NCBI GenBank assembly: GCA_026646885.1
Contig: JAPKHK010000006.1
Location: 62,001-126,000 of the forward strand
Length of the DNA stretch: 64,000 nt
Direction of reading: 5' to 3'
Origin: Casimicrobiaceae bacterium
GTDB lineage: Bacteria > Pseudomonadota > Gammaproteobacteria > Burkholderiales > Casimicrobiaceae
Made by a program: the position numbers and the translations under genes. The stretch's first letter is position 1. Each line of letters opens with the position of its first letter. A model generated the notes under the pieces. That model made no database searches and was not told the origin of the DNA. It was given only the letters and a program-made list of their open reading frames with translations. This document shows, piece after piece, positions 43,922 through 53,127 of this stretch.

Positions 43922-45658
43922 TCAGCCGGCGTTTATCTTTTCCATCAGCACCTGGATGCGCAGGCTGTCGTCGGTTTTCAGCAGACGGTTGACGAGTTCT
44001 TCGAGCTGAGGTGCGTTGGCGGTCAGCACGCGCTGCTTCACCGTCAGGACATGCGAGGGGTGCATGGAAAAACTGCGCAGGCCCATGCCCAGCAAGAGCC
44101 TGGTAAAGGCGTGGTCGCCGGCCATTTCCCCGCAGATCGAGATCGGCACCTGCGCCTTTTGCGCGCCGCGTATGGCCATGGCGAGAAGCTTAATGATGGC
44201 CGGGTGCAGCGGATCATAAAGATGTGAGACGGCATCATCGGCGCGATCCACCGCCAGCGTGTATTGGATCAAGTCGTTGGTGCCGATGGAAAGAAAATCG
44301 AGCTTGCGGGTGAACATGGACATCGCCAGCACCGCGGCGGGAATTTCGATCATGCCGCCCACTTCGATTTCCGAGTCGAAGGGCAGGCCTTGTTCGCGCA
44401 AGCTGTCCTTGGCTTGGTCGATGGCCGCCAACGATTGCTCCATCTCCTGCGCGTTGGCGAGCATCGGAATGAGGATTTTCACTTTGCCGTAATGCGAAGC
44501 GCGCAGGAGGGCGCGCAGCTGGGTGTGAAACAGCCGCGGCTCGGCCAGGCAGAAGCGCACCGCGCGAAGCCCCAGCGCGGGATTCTGTGCCACACGGTTG
44601 AGGCCGCCCAAGCCTTCTTTGTGCTTGTCGGCACCCAAATCGAAAGTGCGTATTACCACCGGCAGGCCCGCCATGCCTTCGGCTACGGTGCGGTAGGCTT
44701 CGAACTGCTCGTCTTCACTGGGCAGCCCCTGGCGGTTGAGAAACAGGAATTCGCTGCGGAAGAGGCCGACGCCGGTCGCGCCGCTTTCCAGAACGTCGTC
44801 GAGATCCTGCGGCAGCTCGATGTTGGCGTGAAGCTCCACGTGCTGACCATCGAGCGTGCTTGCGGGGGTGTAGCGCAAGCGTTTGAGCTTCTGTTTTTCG
44901 AGCTCCAGTTCGTGCTGCCTGAGGCGATACTCTTGCAGCACCGAGCGGTCGGGATCGACGATAACGAGGTGGTTGCTGCCATCGACGATCAGGGTTTCGT
45001 TCTCCCGAATGAGGTTGCGCCCCTCATGAAGCGCCACCACCGAGGGGATGCCCAAGCTGCGCGCGACGATGGCGGTGTGCGAGGTGGTGCCGCCCAGGTC
45101 GGTGAGAAAACCGGCATAGTGATGCCGCTTCAGCTGGATCACGTCCGCCGGGCTCAAGTCGTAGGCCACCAAAATGGTTTTCTGCTCCGGGTTCGCCGGG
45201 CGCACTTCTCCAGGCCGTCCCATGAGCATCTTGAGCACTCGCTCGACCACTTGCACCACGTCGGTCTTGCGCTCGCGCAGGTAGGGATCTTCGATCTGCT
45301 CGAACTGCTCGATGAGCACGTTCATTTGCTGGGTGAGCGCCCATTCGGCGTTGCAGTGCTGCGCTTCGATGATCTCTTTGGGCACTTCGGCCAAAGTGGG
45401 ATCGTTCAAGATCAGCCAGTGGACGTCTAGAAACGCCCCAAACTCGGCAGGAGCGTCGCCGCTGGTCATGCTCGCGTGCAAATGTTCGAGTTCTTTCTGC
45501 ACCCCCTTGATGGCAGAGGTGAAACGCGCCACTTCGCTGGCCACATGGGCCGCGGGAATCCGGTAATGCGCCACTTCCAGGGTGGCGTGGGAGATTAACT
45601 GCGCCCGGCCGATGGCGATGCCTCCGGCGACGCCGACGCCATGCAGGACGAAGCTCAC
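43922..45658 (-). CDS. ptsI: PTS phosphoenolpyruvate-protein phosphotransferase (enzyme I)
   Basis: Transfers phosphate from PEP to HPr. 578 residues; phospho-histidine in LGGTTSHTAIVARS at about residue 195, GVGLFRSEFLFLNR, and SIGTNDLIQYTLAVDR of the PEP-binding domain. Last gene of gshB-apbE-EIIA-HPr-EI. Confidence 0.98.
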   Translation of the reverse strand: MSFVLHGVGVAGGIAIGRAQLISHATLEVAHYRIPAAHVASEVARFTSAIKGVQKELEHLHASMTSGDAPAEFGAFLDVHWLILNDPTLAEVPKEIIEAQHCNAEWALTQQMNVLIEQFEQIEDPYLRERKTDVVQVVERVLKMLMGRPGEVRPANPEQKTILVAYDLSPADVIQLKRHHYAGFLTDLGGTTSHTAIVARSLGIPSVVALHEGRNLIRENETLIVDGSNHLVIVDPDRSVLQEYRLRQHELELEKQKLKRLRYTPASTLDGQHVELHANIELPQDLDDVLESGATGVGLFRSEFLFLNRQGLPSEDEQFEAYRTVAEGMAGLPVVIRTFDLGADKHKEGLGGLNRVAQNPALGLRAVRFCLAEPRLFHTQLRALLRASHYGKVKILIPMLANAQEMEQSLAAIDQAKDSLREQGLPFDSEIEVGGMIEIPAAVLAMSMFTRKLDFLSIGTNDLIQYTLAVDRADDAVSHLYDPLHPAIIKLLAMAIRGAQKAQVPISICGEMAGDHAFTRLLLGMGLRSFSMHPSHVLTVKQRVLTANAPQLEELVNRLLKTDDSLRIQVLMEKINAG

Positions 45659-45689
45659 CTAGCCCCCCGGCGCGTCCGTTGCATGCGGG

Positions 45690-45959
45690 TCATCCCCCTT
45701 CGCCGAAACAATCGGCGATCAAAGCCACCAGCGCATCCAAGGCTTCCACTTCATCGCTGCCCGCGGTTTCGATCTCCACCAGGGTGCCCTTGCCGGCGGC
45801 CAACATCATTACCCCCATGATGCTCTTGGCGTTGATGCGCCGCCCTTTGCGCGACATCCATACCTCGCACTGAAAGCGGCTGGCGAGCTGGGTGAGCTTG
45901 GCTGCCGCGCGGGCGTGCATTCCAAGCTTGTTGACGATCTCAACTTCCCGTTTTTGCAT
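45690..45959 (-). CDS. ptsH: PTS phosphocarrier protein HPr
   Basis: 89 residues from ATG 45959. Active-site His15 in NKLGMHARAAAKL and a serine at 45 in NAKSIMGVMML, where HPr kinase acts in species that have it. Overlaps the EIIA gene end by 20 nt. Confidence 0.97.
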   Translation of the reverse strand: MQKREVEIVNKLGMHARAAAKLTQLASRFQCEVWMSRKGRRINAKSIMGVMMLAAGKGTLVEIETAGSDEVEALDALVALIADCFGEGG

Positions 45960-46353
45960 GTTGCGGCTCCGCCTCGATATGCAGCACACCCTCGCAGCCG
46001 CCGCTTACCGCCTTCTTGACCATCACGGCCAAACCTTTGTTCCGGTAGGTGAAGGCGCGAATCAACATGGGAAGGCTCACGCCCGAGATGCCCTCGACGC
46101 GGCCGGGGATCAAGAGTTTGCAGCCGAGGTTGCAGGGCGTTGCGCCGAAGAGGTCACTCACCACCAGCACGCCGTCGCCATCGTCCAGCGCTTGCACCAT
46201 GGCTTGGGCTCGCGGCAGCAAATCGCGCGGGTCATCTCCGGGTTGCACGGCGAGCGCCTCGAACTTGGGCGGGCGCGCCCCAAGCACATGAGTGACGCAG
46301 CGGATCAGGCTTTCGCCGAAATCCTCGTGCGCGATGATCAATACGCCGATCAC
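45940..46353 (-). CDS. PTS EIIA component, mannose/fructose family
   Basis: 137 residues from GTG 46353: VIGVLIIAHEDFGESLIRC with the phosphorylated His9, then VLVVSDLFGATPCNLGCKLL, the EIIA-Man (ManX-like) signature. No EIIB, EIIC or EIID is present, so this EIIA most likely serves regulation instead of sugar uptake. An AAGGGA stretch precedes the start; a longer ATG frame from 46410 is less like the family. Confidence 0.9.
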   Translation of the reverse strand: MIGVLIIAHEDFGESLIRCVTHVLGARPPKFEALAVQPGDDPRDLLPRAQAMVQALDDGDGVLVVSDLFGATPCNLGCKLLIPGRVEGISGVSLPMLIRAFTYRNKGLAVMVKKAVSGGCEGVLHIEAEPQHAKTGS

Positions 46354-46370
46354 GGAGGAATCCCTTGTGC

Positions 46371-47450
46371 TCAGGGCACCACGCGCAGCGGGCCGTTTTT
46401 GTCGTCCCAAACGAGACGTCCGCGCATTGCCTCGGTAGCCACCGCCGCGCCGTTGATGGGCAATACCAGGGCGTGCGTGACATCAAGCTTCTTGGCCATG
46501 GCCGGCCACTCGGACCGCCCGGCCACGAAAAGCGGCTTGCTGGTCCAATCGGAAAGGGTTCCGGCACCAGTGCGCGGCGGAATCAGCACGGTGACGCTGG
46601 CCAGATCCGCCGCGGGCTCTCCGGTGCGCGGGTCGATGAGATGTGAGTAGCGCCGCCCGCCGATCTCGAAATAGCGCTGGTAGTCTCCCGAAGTGCCCAC
46701 CGCTTCGCCATCGCGCAGCTCCAAAGTGGCCATCGACGCGGCGCGGCGCGGATGCTGCAAGCCGATGCGCCATGGCTCGCCGCCCTTCGTGCCGATGGCG
46801 AGGACATTGCCGCCGATGTTGATCAGTGCGCCCTTGACCCCGGCTTCGCGCAGCATTTGCGCCGCGCGGTCGAGGGCATAGCCCTTGACGTAGCCGCCCA
46901 AGTCGATCTGCACCGCGCGGTTGGCGCTCGTTACCCGGTTGTCGACGATACTCAGGTCGCTCATGCGCGGGCGCGCTTGGACGAGGGCATCCACGGCCTC
47001 TTTGGCGGGGATCTTCTTGGCAGGTTCGTCGGCGTGGAAACCCCATAGTGCGACCAACTTGCCAATGGCCGGGTTGAAAAGCTGCTCGCTCTGCGCTGCC
47101 GCCGCGCTGGCGGCGATCAGGACGCCGGCAATCTCCGGATCGACCGGAACGGCGGCCGCGCCGGCGGCGATGGCGGCGTTGAGATCGGCCAGCGGGCCAG
47201 GTTGCCAGGGGTGAAACAAACGATGCTGGCGTTCGAGCTCCGTGAAGACCCTGGCGGATAGTTCGCGGCCTCGCGCCGGCTCTTCCCCCCAGATACTGAT
47301 TTCCACCATGGTGCCGAAGATGAACGCCATTTGCTGCGTATAGGGCGATTTCTTCTTGCAGGCCGACAGGCCGAAGGCAAACACAAGGATGGCGAAAAGC
47401 GCGAGTAGCCTGGGGAGCGATGCGGACAGACGCGGATAGGTGCAGGACAT
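46371..47450 (-). CDS. apbE: FAD:protein FMN transferase ApbE (lipoprotein)
   Basis: Attaches FMN to Thr/Ser of target flavoproteins such as NqrB/C or RnfG. 359 residues with a lipoprotein signal (LFAILVFAFGLSAC, lipidated Cys31). Motifs: MAFIFGTMVEISIWG, IDLGGYVKGYALDRAAQML, GALINIGGNVLAIG and GTSGDYQRYFEIGGRRYSHLIDPRTG. No target flavoprotein is in the window. 17 nt before the EIIA gene. Confidence 0.95.
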   Translation of the reverse strand: MSCTYPRLSASLPRLLALFAILVFAFGLSACKKKSPYTQQMAFIFGTMVEISIWGEEPARGRELSARVFTELERQHRLFHPWQPGPLADLNAAIAAGAAAVPVDPEIAGVLIAASAAAAQSEQLFNPAIGKLVALWGFHADEPAKKIPAKEAVDALVQARPRMSDLSIVDNRVTSANRAVQIDLGGYVKGYALDRAAQMLREAGVKGALINIGGNVLAIGTKGGEPWRIGLQHPRRAASMATLELRDGEAVGTSGDYQRYFEIGGRRYSHLIDPRTGEPAADLASVTVLIPPRTGAGTLSDWTSKPLFVAGRSEWPAMAKKLDVTHALVLPINGAAVATEAMRGRLVWDDKNGPLRVVP

Positions 47451-47476
47451 GGGCGAGAGTTTCGCAGAAAAATGCT

Positions 47477-48418
47477 TCAGTGGCAGGCGGCTTCGAGGGC
47501 GTCGAGAAACATGCCGGCCACGTTGAAACCGGTTTGTTCGGTGATTTCCACGAAACAGGTGGGGCTCGTGACGTTGATTTCGGTGAGGGAGTCACCGATG
47601 ACATCGAGTCCGACGAGAAAGAGGCCCTTTTCCCAGAGCCGCGGCCCGAGAGTTTCGGCGATTTGTGCATCGCGCGCCGATAGCGGCTGGGCGACGCCGC
47701 GGCCGCCAGCGGCGAGATTGCCGCGGCTCTCCCCGGCGCGGGGGATGCGCGCCAGGGCGTAGGGAACCGCCTCTCCGGCGATCAGCAGGATGCGCTTGTC
47801 GCCCAGGGCGATCTCCGGCAGGTAGCGCTGCGCCATGATCATGCGCGTGCCCCGGCGCGTGAGCGTTTCGACGATGACATTGAGGTTGGGGTCGGCCGGC
47901 GAGACGCGAAAGATCGACTCACCGCCCATGCCGTCGAGCGGCTTCAACACCACTTCGCGCTGTTCATGAATGAACTCATGCAGCAAATCCTCGCGCCGCG
48001 CCACCAAGGTCGGTGCGATGAATTCCGGGTAGCGCGCGAGCGCGAGCTTCTCGTTGTGGTCGCGAATCGCGCGCGGGTCGTTGAAAACCCTTGCCCCCTG
48101 GGCAATGGCCGCTTCCAGCAAATAGGTGCTGTAGACGTACTCCATGTCGAAGGGGGGGTCCTTGCGCATGAGCACCGCGGCAAATGATTCCGGGGCCCGC
48201 AGCTGCGATTCAGCCGGCAAATACCAGGCATCGCTGTGGTCCAGGAGTTCGATCGGGGTCGCGCGCAGGTCGAGGCGGCGGTTGCGCCATACCAGGTCAT
48301 CCTGCTGCAGGGCGTGCAAAGTGTGCCCACGCCGCGCGGCCTCGCGCATCATGGCGACGGAAGAGTCCTTATGGGTCTTGAGCGTGTCCAGCGGGTCGAC
48401 GATAAAGGCGAAGTCCAT
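47477..48418 (-). CDS. gshB: Glutathione synthetase
   Basis: ATP-grasp ligase joining gamma-Glu-Cys and Gly. 313 residues: FAFIVDPLDTLKTHKDSSVAMMREA, RKDPPFDMEYVYSTYLLE, VLKPLDGMGGESIFRV, and FVGLDVIGDSLTEINVTSPT. Head of the leftward gshB-apbE-PTS operon, an arrangement common in betaproteobacteria. Confidence 0.98.
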   Translation of the reverse strand: MDFAFIVDPLDTLKTHKDSSVAMMREAARRGHTLHALQQDDLVWRNRRLDLRATPIELLDHSDAWYLPAESQLRAPESFAAVLMRKDPPFDMEYVYSTYLLEAAIAQGARVFNDPRAIRDHNEKLALARYPEFIAPTLVARREDLLHEFIHEQREVVLKPLDGMGGESIFRVSPADPNLNVIVETLTRRGTRMIMAQRYLPEIALGDKRILLIAGEAVPYALARIPRAGESRGNLAAGGRGVAQPLSARDAQIAETLGPRLWEKGLFLVGLDVIGDSLTEINVTSPTCFVEITEQTGFNVAGMFLDALEAACH

Positions 48419-48525
48419 GGTGCTTGGCCTAAGCAGCGGGTGCCGCCATTTTACCCCGCCGGGCCCGGTCTGCGCCCCTATCGAGGGCGGGGCGGCCGCG
48501 CGCGCGTGACCTAATAAGGCCGCTT

Positions 48526-48552
48526 GTGGGAGCGACCGCGGCGTCGCCCCCC
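48526..48552. repeat. REP-like palindrome
   Basis: GTGGGAGCGAC - CGCGGC - GTCGCCCCC: a nine-pair imperfect stem with one A-C mismatch, resembling the GTGGGAGCG family of extragenic palindromes. I found only one copy in this window. The surrounding 156-nt gap holds nothing else that I recognise. Confidence 0.35.
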
Positions 48553-48574
48553 ATCAGAACGTGGCAACGCCTCA

Positions 48575-49417
48575 TCAAGCGCATCCCCGAAGCACTTCGA
48601 ACAGCGCGCGGATCTTGCGAAACATGGGGCCGGGTCGTCCCTCACCAACCGCCTGGCCGTCGAGTTGCGTCACCGCCAGAATTTCCCGCCCCGAGGACAG
48701 GAGCCAAATCTCCTCGGCCCCGCGCAACTGCGCCTCCGGGAGGTCGCGGTGCACGAAAGGCAGCCCGATTTTCCGAGCGAGTTCTTCCACGACTTGGCAG
48801 GTGATGCCCGGGAGGACGCGCCAGTCCTTCTTGGGGGAAAGAATCACGCCACCGTGCACCAGCAAGACGTTGGCCGCGGCGCCTTCGCTGAGCATGCCGG
48901 CGCGAATCAGAATGGTCTCGGCGGCACCCGCCTCGACGGCGCGCTGCCGATGCAGAACATTACCCAGCAGTGCGGTGGACTTGAGGTCGCAATGCTGCCA
49001 GCGATCGTCGCGCGCGGTGATCGCCGCCACGCCGCTTTCCACGGCGGCGCGCGTGGGAAGCACCAGCGGGTTGCTCATCAAGAAGACCGTGGGGGGCGTG
49101 TCCGCTGGAAAAGCGTGGTCGCGGCGGGCGACGCCGCGGGTAATCTGCAGATAAACCGCCTGGTTTTCGAAGTCTTGATTGGCAATCAGCGCCGCGATGA
49201 GCGCGCGCCACTGCGCGGTGGTGTGGGGGTTGGCGAGACGGACGCCCGCGAGGCTGTGTTCCAATCGGGCCAGATGAGCCTCTAGGCGAAAAGGCCGGCG
49301 CTGGTAGACGGGAATCACTTCGTATACGCCGTCGCCGAAAATGAAGCCGCGATCCAGCACGGAGATGCGCGCGTTCTCGAGCGCGAGCCAAGAGCCGTTG
49401 AGGTATACCGTGGTCAT
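48575..49417 (-). CDS. dat: D-amino-acid aminotransferase (fold-type IV PLP enzyme)
   Basis: 280 residues. Fold-type IV pattern: VLDRGFIFGDGVYEVIPVY, PLP lysine Lys146 in CDLKSTALLGNVL, ETILIRAGMLSEGAAANVLLV and TRGVARRDHAFP. It most likely makes D-Ala or D-Glu for the cell wall, which fits its place behind a D,D-carboxypeptidase. Branched-chain aminotransferases share the fold, but the DAAT-type RGVARRDHAFP favours this call. Confidence 0.9.
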   Translation of the reverse strand: MTTVYLNGSWLALENARISVLDRGFIFGDGVYEVIPVYQRRPFRLEAHLARLEHSLAGVRLANPHTTAQWRALIAALIANQDFENQAVYLQITRGVARRDHAFPADTPPTVFLMSNPLVLPTRAAVESGVAAITARDDRWQHCDLKSTALLGNVLHRQRAVEAGAAETILIRAGMLSEGAAANVLLVHGGVILSPKKDWRVLPGITCQVVEELARKIGLPFVHRDLPEAQLRGAEEIWLLSSGREILAVTQLDGQAVGEGRPGPMFRKIRALFEVLRGCA

Positions 49418-49505
49418 GCGGAAACTGGCCTCGATGCGGTGGAAGATTCAGCGGCGACGCCCAATTGAAGTGCGCCGGATTTGCGCCTCGCCTTGGGTAG
49501 CGCCC

Positions 49506-50648
49506 TTAGCGAAAGCGCAGGCGCAGGGCGTCCCATTGGCGGCTCAACCAGTGACCGAGCGGTGCGTCTTCCAGCGCCAGCACCGGGAATTCGGCGAGGG
49601 ACTTGCCTTCGAGCGCAATTCTTACGGTTCCTAGGCGCTGGCCGGCGACGATCGGTGCCACGATCGGCTGGGCGTTTTCCATTGTGATCTTGAGCTTGTC
49701 GCGCGCGCCCCGGGGAAAGGTGAGGAACACATCGCCGAGAAAGCCTACGCGGACTGAGGGCTGAGCTCCTTTCCAGACCTGGAGGATGGCGACTTGCTGT
49801 CCCTTCTGATAGAGCTTCGCGGTTTCGAACAGCTGATAGCCGGCTTGGAGCAGCTTCTGGCTTTCCACCGCGCGCGCCTTTTCCGAGGCCGTGCCCAGCA
49901 CTACGCTCAGCAGCCTCCGGCCCTCACGCTTGGCCGAGCTGATCAGGCAATACCCCGCGTTCTCGGTGAAGCCCGTCTTCATGCCGTCAACGGTGCGATC
50001 AACCCAGAGCAGGCGGTTGCGATTGTATTGCGAGACATTGTTGTAGCGGTATTCGCGCAATGAATACAGCGGGTAATACTCGGGAAAGTCGCGAATGATT
50101 GCCGCAGCGAGTCGCGCCAGATCGCTCGCCGTCGAGAAGTGCTCGGGATGGGAAAGCCCGGTGGGGTTGGCGAAGCGAGTGGCCCGCATGCCGAGCTTGG
50201 CTGCTTGCTCGTTCATCATCGTCGCGAACGCCCCCTCGCTTCCCGCGAGCATTTCGGCCAGCGCGATCGAAGCATCGTTGCCAGACTGTACGATCATGCC
50301 GTGCAAGAGTTCGTCCACGCTCACCGCGAGTTTGGGTTCGAGGAACATACGCGAGCCTTCGGCACGCCAGGCCCGGTCCGAGACCTTCACCATTTGGTTA
50401 GGAGTAATGCGCTTATCGCGCAAGGCAGTGAACGCGAGATACGCCGTCATCAACTTGGTTAGGGAGGCCGGGTCGCGGCGCTCGTCGGCGTTGACGCTGG
50501 CCAGGGTTTGGCCGCTCGTCAGATCGAGCAGCACATAAGAATGGGCGGCGATCGGCGGTAGCGGGACGGATAGGGCGGCAGGGCTGCCTTGAGCCAAGAC
50601 CGGGGCTGTGAATAGCCCGCCAAGGAGGAGTGTGAAAACGGGGAGCAT
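49506..50648 (-). CDS. dacC: Serine-type D-Ala-D-Ala carboxypeptidase (PBP5/6-like)
   Basis: Trims the terminal D-Ala of peptidoglycan stems. 380 residues from ATG 50648 with a signal peptide (MLPVFTLLLGGLFTAPVLAQ). Active-site triad of motifs: SLTK (62-65), SGN (122-124), KTG (224-226); a C-terminal PBP5-type beta domain and a weakly amphipathic basic tail (WDALRLRFR) for membrane attachment. A TTG four codons earlier is possible. Which dac paralogue it is cannot be told. Confidence 0.95.
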   Translation of the reverse strand: MLPVFTLLLGGLFTAPVLAQGSPAALSVPLPPIAAHSYVLLDLTSGQTLASVNADERRDPASLTKLMTAYLAFTALRDKRITPNQMVKVSDRAWRAEGSRMFLEPKLAVSVDELLHGMIVQSGNDASIALAEMLAGSEGAFATMMNEQAAKLGMRATRFANPTGLSHPEHFSTASDLARLAAAIIRDFPEYYPLYSLREYRYNNVSQYNRNRLLWVDRTVDGMKTGFTENAGYCLISSAKREGRRLLSVVLGTASEKARAVESQKLLQAGYQLFETAKLYQKGQQVAILQVWKGAQPSVRVGFLGDVFLTFPRGARDKLKITMENAQPIVAPIVAGQRLGTVRIALEGKSLAEFPVLALEDAPLGHWLSRQWDALRLRFR

Positions 50649-50698
50649 GGTTTTATGCAAGTCGCGCAGGCGAGATTATACGGTGAAGTGCATGGGGG

Positions 50699-51166
50699 TC
50701 AGGTCAGCGGGTGGCTGTGCCGATGGGGGTCGCCATGATCGTGATGCCGGTGCGGCGTGTCGATCGCCACCGGAATCATGTGCAGATTGCCGTGCCGCAC
50801 ACCACGTTCGGCGATTGTGGCGTCGGCGAAATGGCGCACCTCGTCCACGGCTCCACGCAAGAGCACCGCCTCCAGGCAGTTCTCATGATCGAGGTGCACA
50901 TGCTGTGTCGCGAGCGTCAAGTCGTGGTGCTCGTGGTGATGGTGCGCCAGCCGGCTGGCGAGGCCGAGTTGATGGTGGTTGTAGACGTAGGAGAGCGTGG
51001 CGACACAGAATCCGCCGCTGTCCTGGGCGAGGCGGTCCTTTTCCAAGGCGGCGCGGATAAGGTCGCGCACGGCCTCGGAGCGCGTGCCATAGCCGCGGCT
51101 GGCGACCCATTGCTCGAACTGGTGGGCGAGATCTTCATCGAGGGACACCGTGAATCTTTCGGTCAT
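50699..51166 (-). CDS. nikR: Nickel-responsive regulator NikR with histidine-rich tail
   Basis: 155 residues. Ribbon-helix-helix at 1-45 (RFTVSLDEDLAHQFEQWVASRGY), ACT-like metal domain with HVHLDHENCLE: ligands His78, His89, His91 and Cys97. The C-terminal tail 138-155 holds seven histidines, beyond the usual NikR end. Represses nickel uptake genes when nickel is bound. ATGA overlap with the ABC-F gene; no nickel transporter or nickel enzyme is in the window. Confidence 0.93.
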   Translation of the reverse strand: MTERFTVSLDEDLAHQFEQWVASRGYGTRSEAVRDLIRAALEKDRLAQDSGGFCVATLSYVYNHHQLGLASRLAHHHHEHHDLTLATQHVHLDHENCLEAVLLRGAVDEVRHFADATIAERGVRHGNLHMIPVAIDTPHRHHDHGDPHRHSHPLT

Positions 51167-53127
51167 GACTTAGGCTCCAGGAGGTGCAAACGGTTGGGGT
51201 CGTCGTGCGATGCCGCCACCACCAAGCGGTCAATTTCGGCATGGGCTTCGAGCCACTTCTCCTCGGCGGCGGCCAAGGCGTGACCGAGTTCGCCCTGACG
51301 CTTCACCATTGCGGCCAAACGCACTCGGCCGGCGTCCGAATACGCCTCGGGCGAAGCGAGCCAGGCTTCATTCTGCACCTTTTCTTGGGTCAGGCTTTCC
51401 ATGGCGCGTTCGGCGTCCTGCAGGCGTTCACGCCAGGGCCTGAGCTGCGCCGCGTGCCGCGCTCGCGCCTGGGCCTCGAGGCGGCGCTGAGTGCGCCGAT
51501 CGGGGACGGAAGTGGACGGTTTGTTGTCCACAGGGGCGCGGGCCGCAATGCGGCGCGCCGTCGCCCAGGCGCGATAGTCCTCCAGATCCCCGTCGAAAGG
51601 CGACAAGCGCCCATCGGCGACCAACCAGAAGCGATCCGCGGTTGCCCGCAAGAGATGCCGATCATGCGCCACTATGACAAGGCCGCCGCGGAAATCCTGT
51701 AGTGCTTCGGTGAGCGCCTGGCGCATCTCCAAGTCGAGGTGGTTGGTCGGCTCGTCCAGGAGCAGGAGGTTTGGGCGCTGCCAGACCAGCACTGCCAGGG
51801 TGAGTCGTGCCTTCTCGCCGCCCGAGAACTGCTCTACCGTGGCCAGGACGCGATCCCCGCGAAAATCGAATCCACCCAAGAAGTCGCGCAGCTCTTGTTC
51901 CCGAGCTTCGGGCGCCAAGCGTTGCAGGTGCCACAAGGGCGTTTGGTCCAGACGCAGCTGTTCGACTTGGTGCTGGGCGAAATAGCCGACCTTTAGGCCC
52001 TGGCCCAAATGAAGCTGCCCGCGCAGAGGTGCAAGCAGGCCCGCGATCGCCTTGAGCAGAGTCGACTTGCCCGCGCCATTGGGACCAAGCAAGCCCACCC
52101 GCTCCGCGGCAAGCAGGCTCCAGGATACGCCGCGCACAATCGGCGCCTCTGCCTCATAGCCCAGATCGGCGTCCGCGAAACTCAAGAGCTGGCGCGGCGC
52201 CTGTTCCGGGGTGCGAAAAGCGAAAGTGAAAGGCGAATCGACATGGGCGGCGGCAATCCGCTCCATGCGTTCGAGCGCGTGCAGCCTGCTCTGCGCTTGC
52301 CGGGCCTTGGTTGCCTTCGCGCGAAAACGATCGACGAAAGCATGGAGGTGCGCGATTTGGCGTTGCTGCCGAAGGAACAGTGCCTGCTGCAGGGCGAGCT
52401 GCTGCGCGCGCAAGGACTCGAAGGCATCGTAGCTGCCGGGGTAAACCTTGAGCCGGCCCTGGTCGATGTGCACGATGGTATCCACCACCGCGTCGAGAAA
52501 GTCGCGGTCGTGGCTGATCAGCAGCAGCGTGCCCGGATAGGCCCTCAGCCAGTCTTCTAGCCACAATACGGCATCGAGATCGAGGTGATTGGTAGGCTCA
52601 TCGAGCAGCAGCAAGTCGGAAGGGCACATCAGCGCCTGGGCGAGGTTGAGGCGCATGCGCCACCCGCCCGAGAAACTCGCTACCGGCCGCAGCTGTTCGG
52701 TCTCGCTGAACCCCAGGCCGGCCAGGAGAGCCGCGGCGCGCGCGGGTGCGGCGTAACCTCCCGCGGCGGCGAAGGCTTGATGCAGTTCGGCGAGCGCTTC
52801 GCCGCAGTGTGTCGGGTCCTCTTCGGCAGCGGCCAGCCGCCTTTCCAAGGCGCGCAACTGCTGGTCACCGTCGCGTACATAGTCGACCGCGGCGGCGCTC
52901 GATGCCGGCGTCTCTTGCGCAACGGCGGCCTGGACCCAGCCGCTGGGGACGAAAATGTCCCCGGCATCGGGCAGCAGCTCGCCCTGCAGCGCTGCAAACA
53001 GACTCGATTTGCCGCTTCCGTTGGCGCCGATGAGGCCAAGCTTCACCTTTGGCGGCACCGCGAGCGAGGCATCCGCGAGCAGCACCCGCGTGCCGCGCCG
53101 CAACGTGAGCTTGTTGATGCGGATCAT
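51163..53127 (-). CDS. ABC-F family ATPase (Uup/YheS-like)
   Basis: 654 residues, two ATPase domains and no membrane segments: GLIGANGSGKSSLF and GLLGPNGAGKSTLL (Walker A), SGGWRMRLNLAQAL and SGGEKARLTLAVL (signature), two LLLLDEPTNHLDL, and a charged C-terminal coiled coil (about 540-640). ABC-F proteins act on the ribosome. The length and the C-terminal coil fit the YheS group. Start ATG 53127 overlaps the xth stop; the longer frame runs through xth. Confidence 0.93.
   Translation of the reverse strand: MIRINKLTLRRGTRVLLADASLAVPPKVKLGLIGANGSGKSSLFAALQGELLPDAGDIFVPSGWVQAAVAQETPASSAAAVDYVRDGDQQLRALERRLAAAEEDPTHCGEALAELHQAFAAAGGYAAPARAAALLAGLGFSETEQLRPVASFSGGWRMRLNLAQALMCPSDLLLLDEPTNHLDLDAVLWLEDWLRAYPGTLLLISHDRDFLDAVVDTIVHIDQGRLKVYPGSYDAFESLRAQQLALQQALFLRQQRQIAHLHAFVDRFRAKATKARQAQSRLHALERMERIAAAHVDSPFTFAFRTPEQAPRQLLSFADADLGYEAEAPIVRGVSWSLLAAERVGLLGPNGAGKSTLLKAIAGLLAPLRGQLHLGQGLKVGYFAQHQVEQLRLDQTPLWHLQRLAPEAREQELRDFLGGFDFRGDRVLATVEQFSGGEKARLTLAVLVWQRPNLLLLDEPTNHLDLEMRQALTEALQDFRGGLVIVAHDRHLLRATADRFWLVADGRLSPFDGDLEDYRAWATARRIAARAPVDNKPSTSVPDRRTQRRLEAQARARHAAQLRPWRERLQDAERAMESLTQEKVQNEAWLASPEAYSDAGRVRLAAMVKRQGELGHALAAAEEKWLEAHAEIDRLVVAASHDDPNRLHLLEPKS

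Noticed and set aside
44264-45430. 388-codon plus-strand frame antisense to ptsI
   Set aside because: No recognisable domain; ptsI motifs are complete on the other strand.
48419-48574. Search for lipA/lipB or a small RNA beside dat
   Set aside because: The gap is too short for a gene and has no promoter-terminator pair; only the REP-like palindrome stands out.
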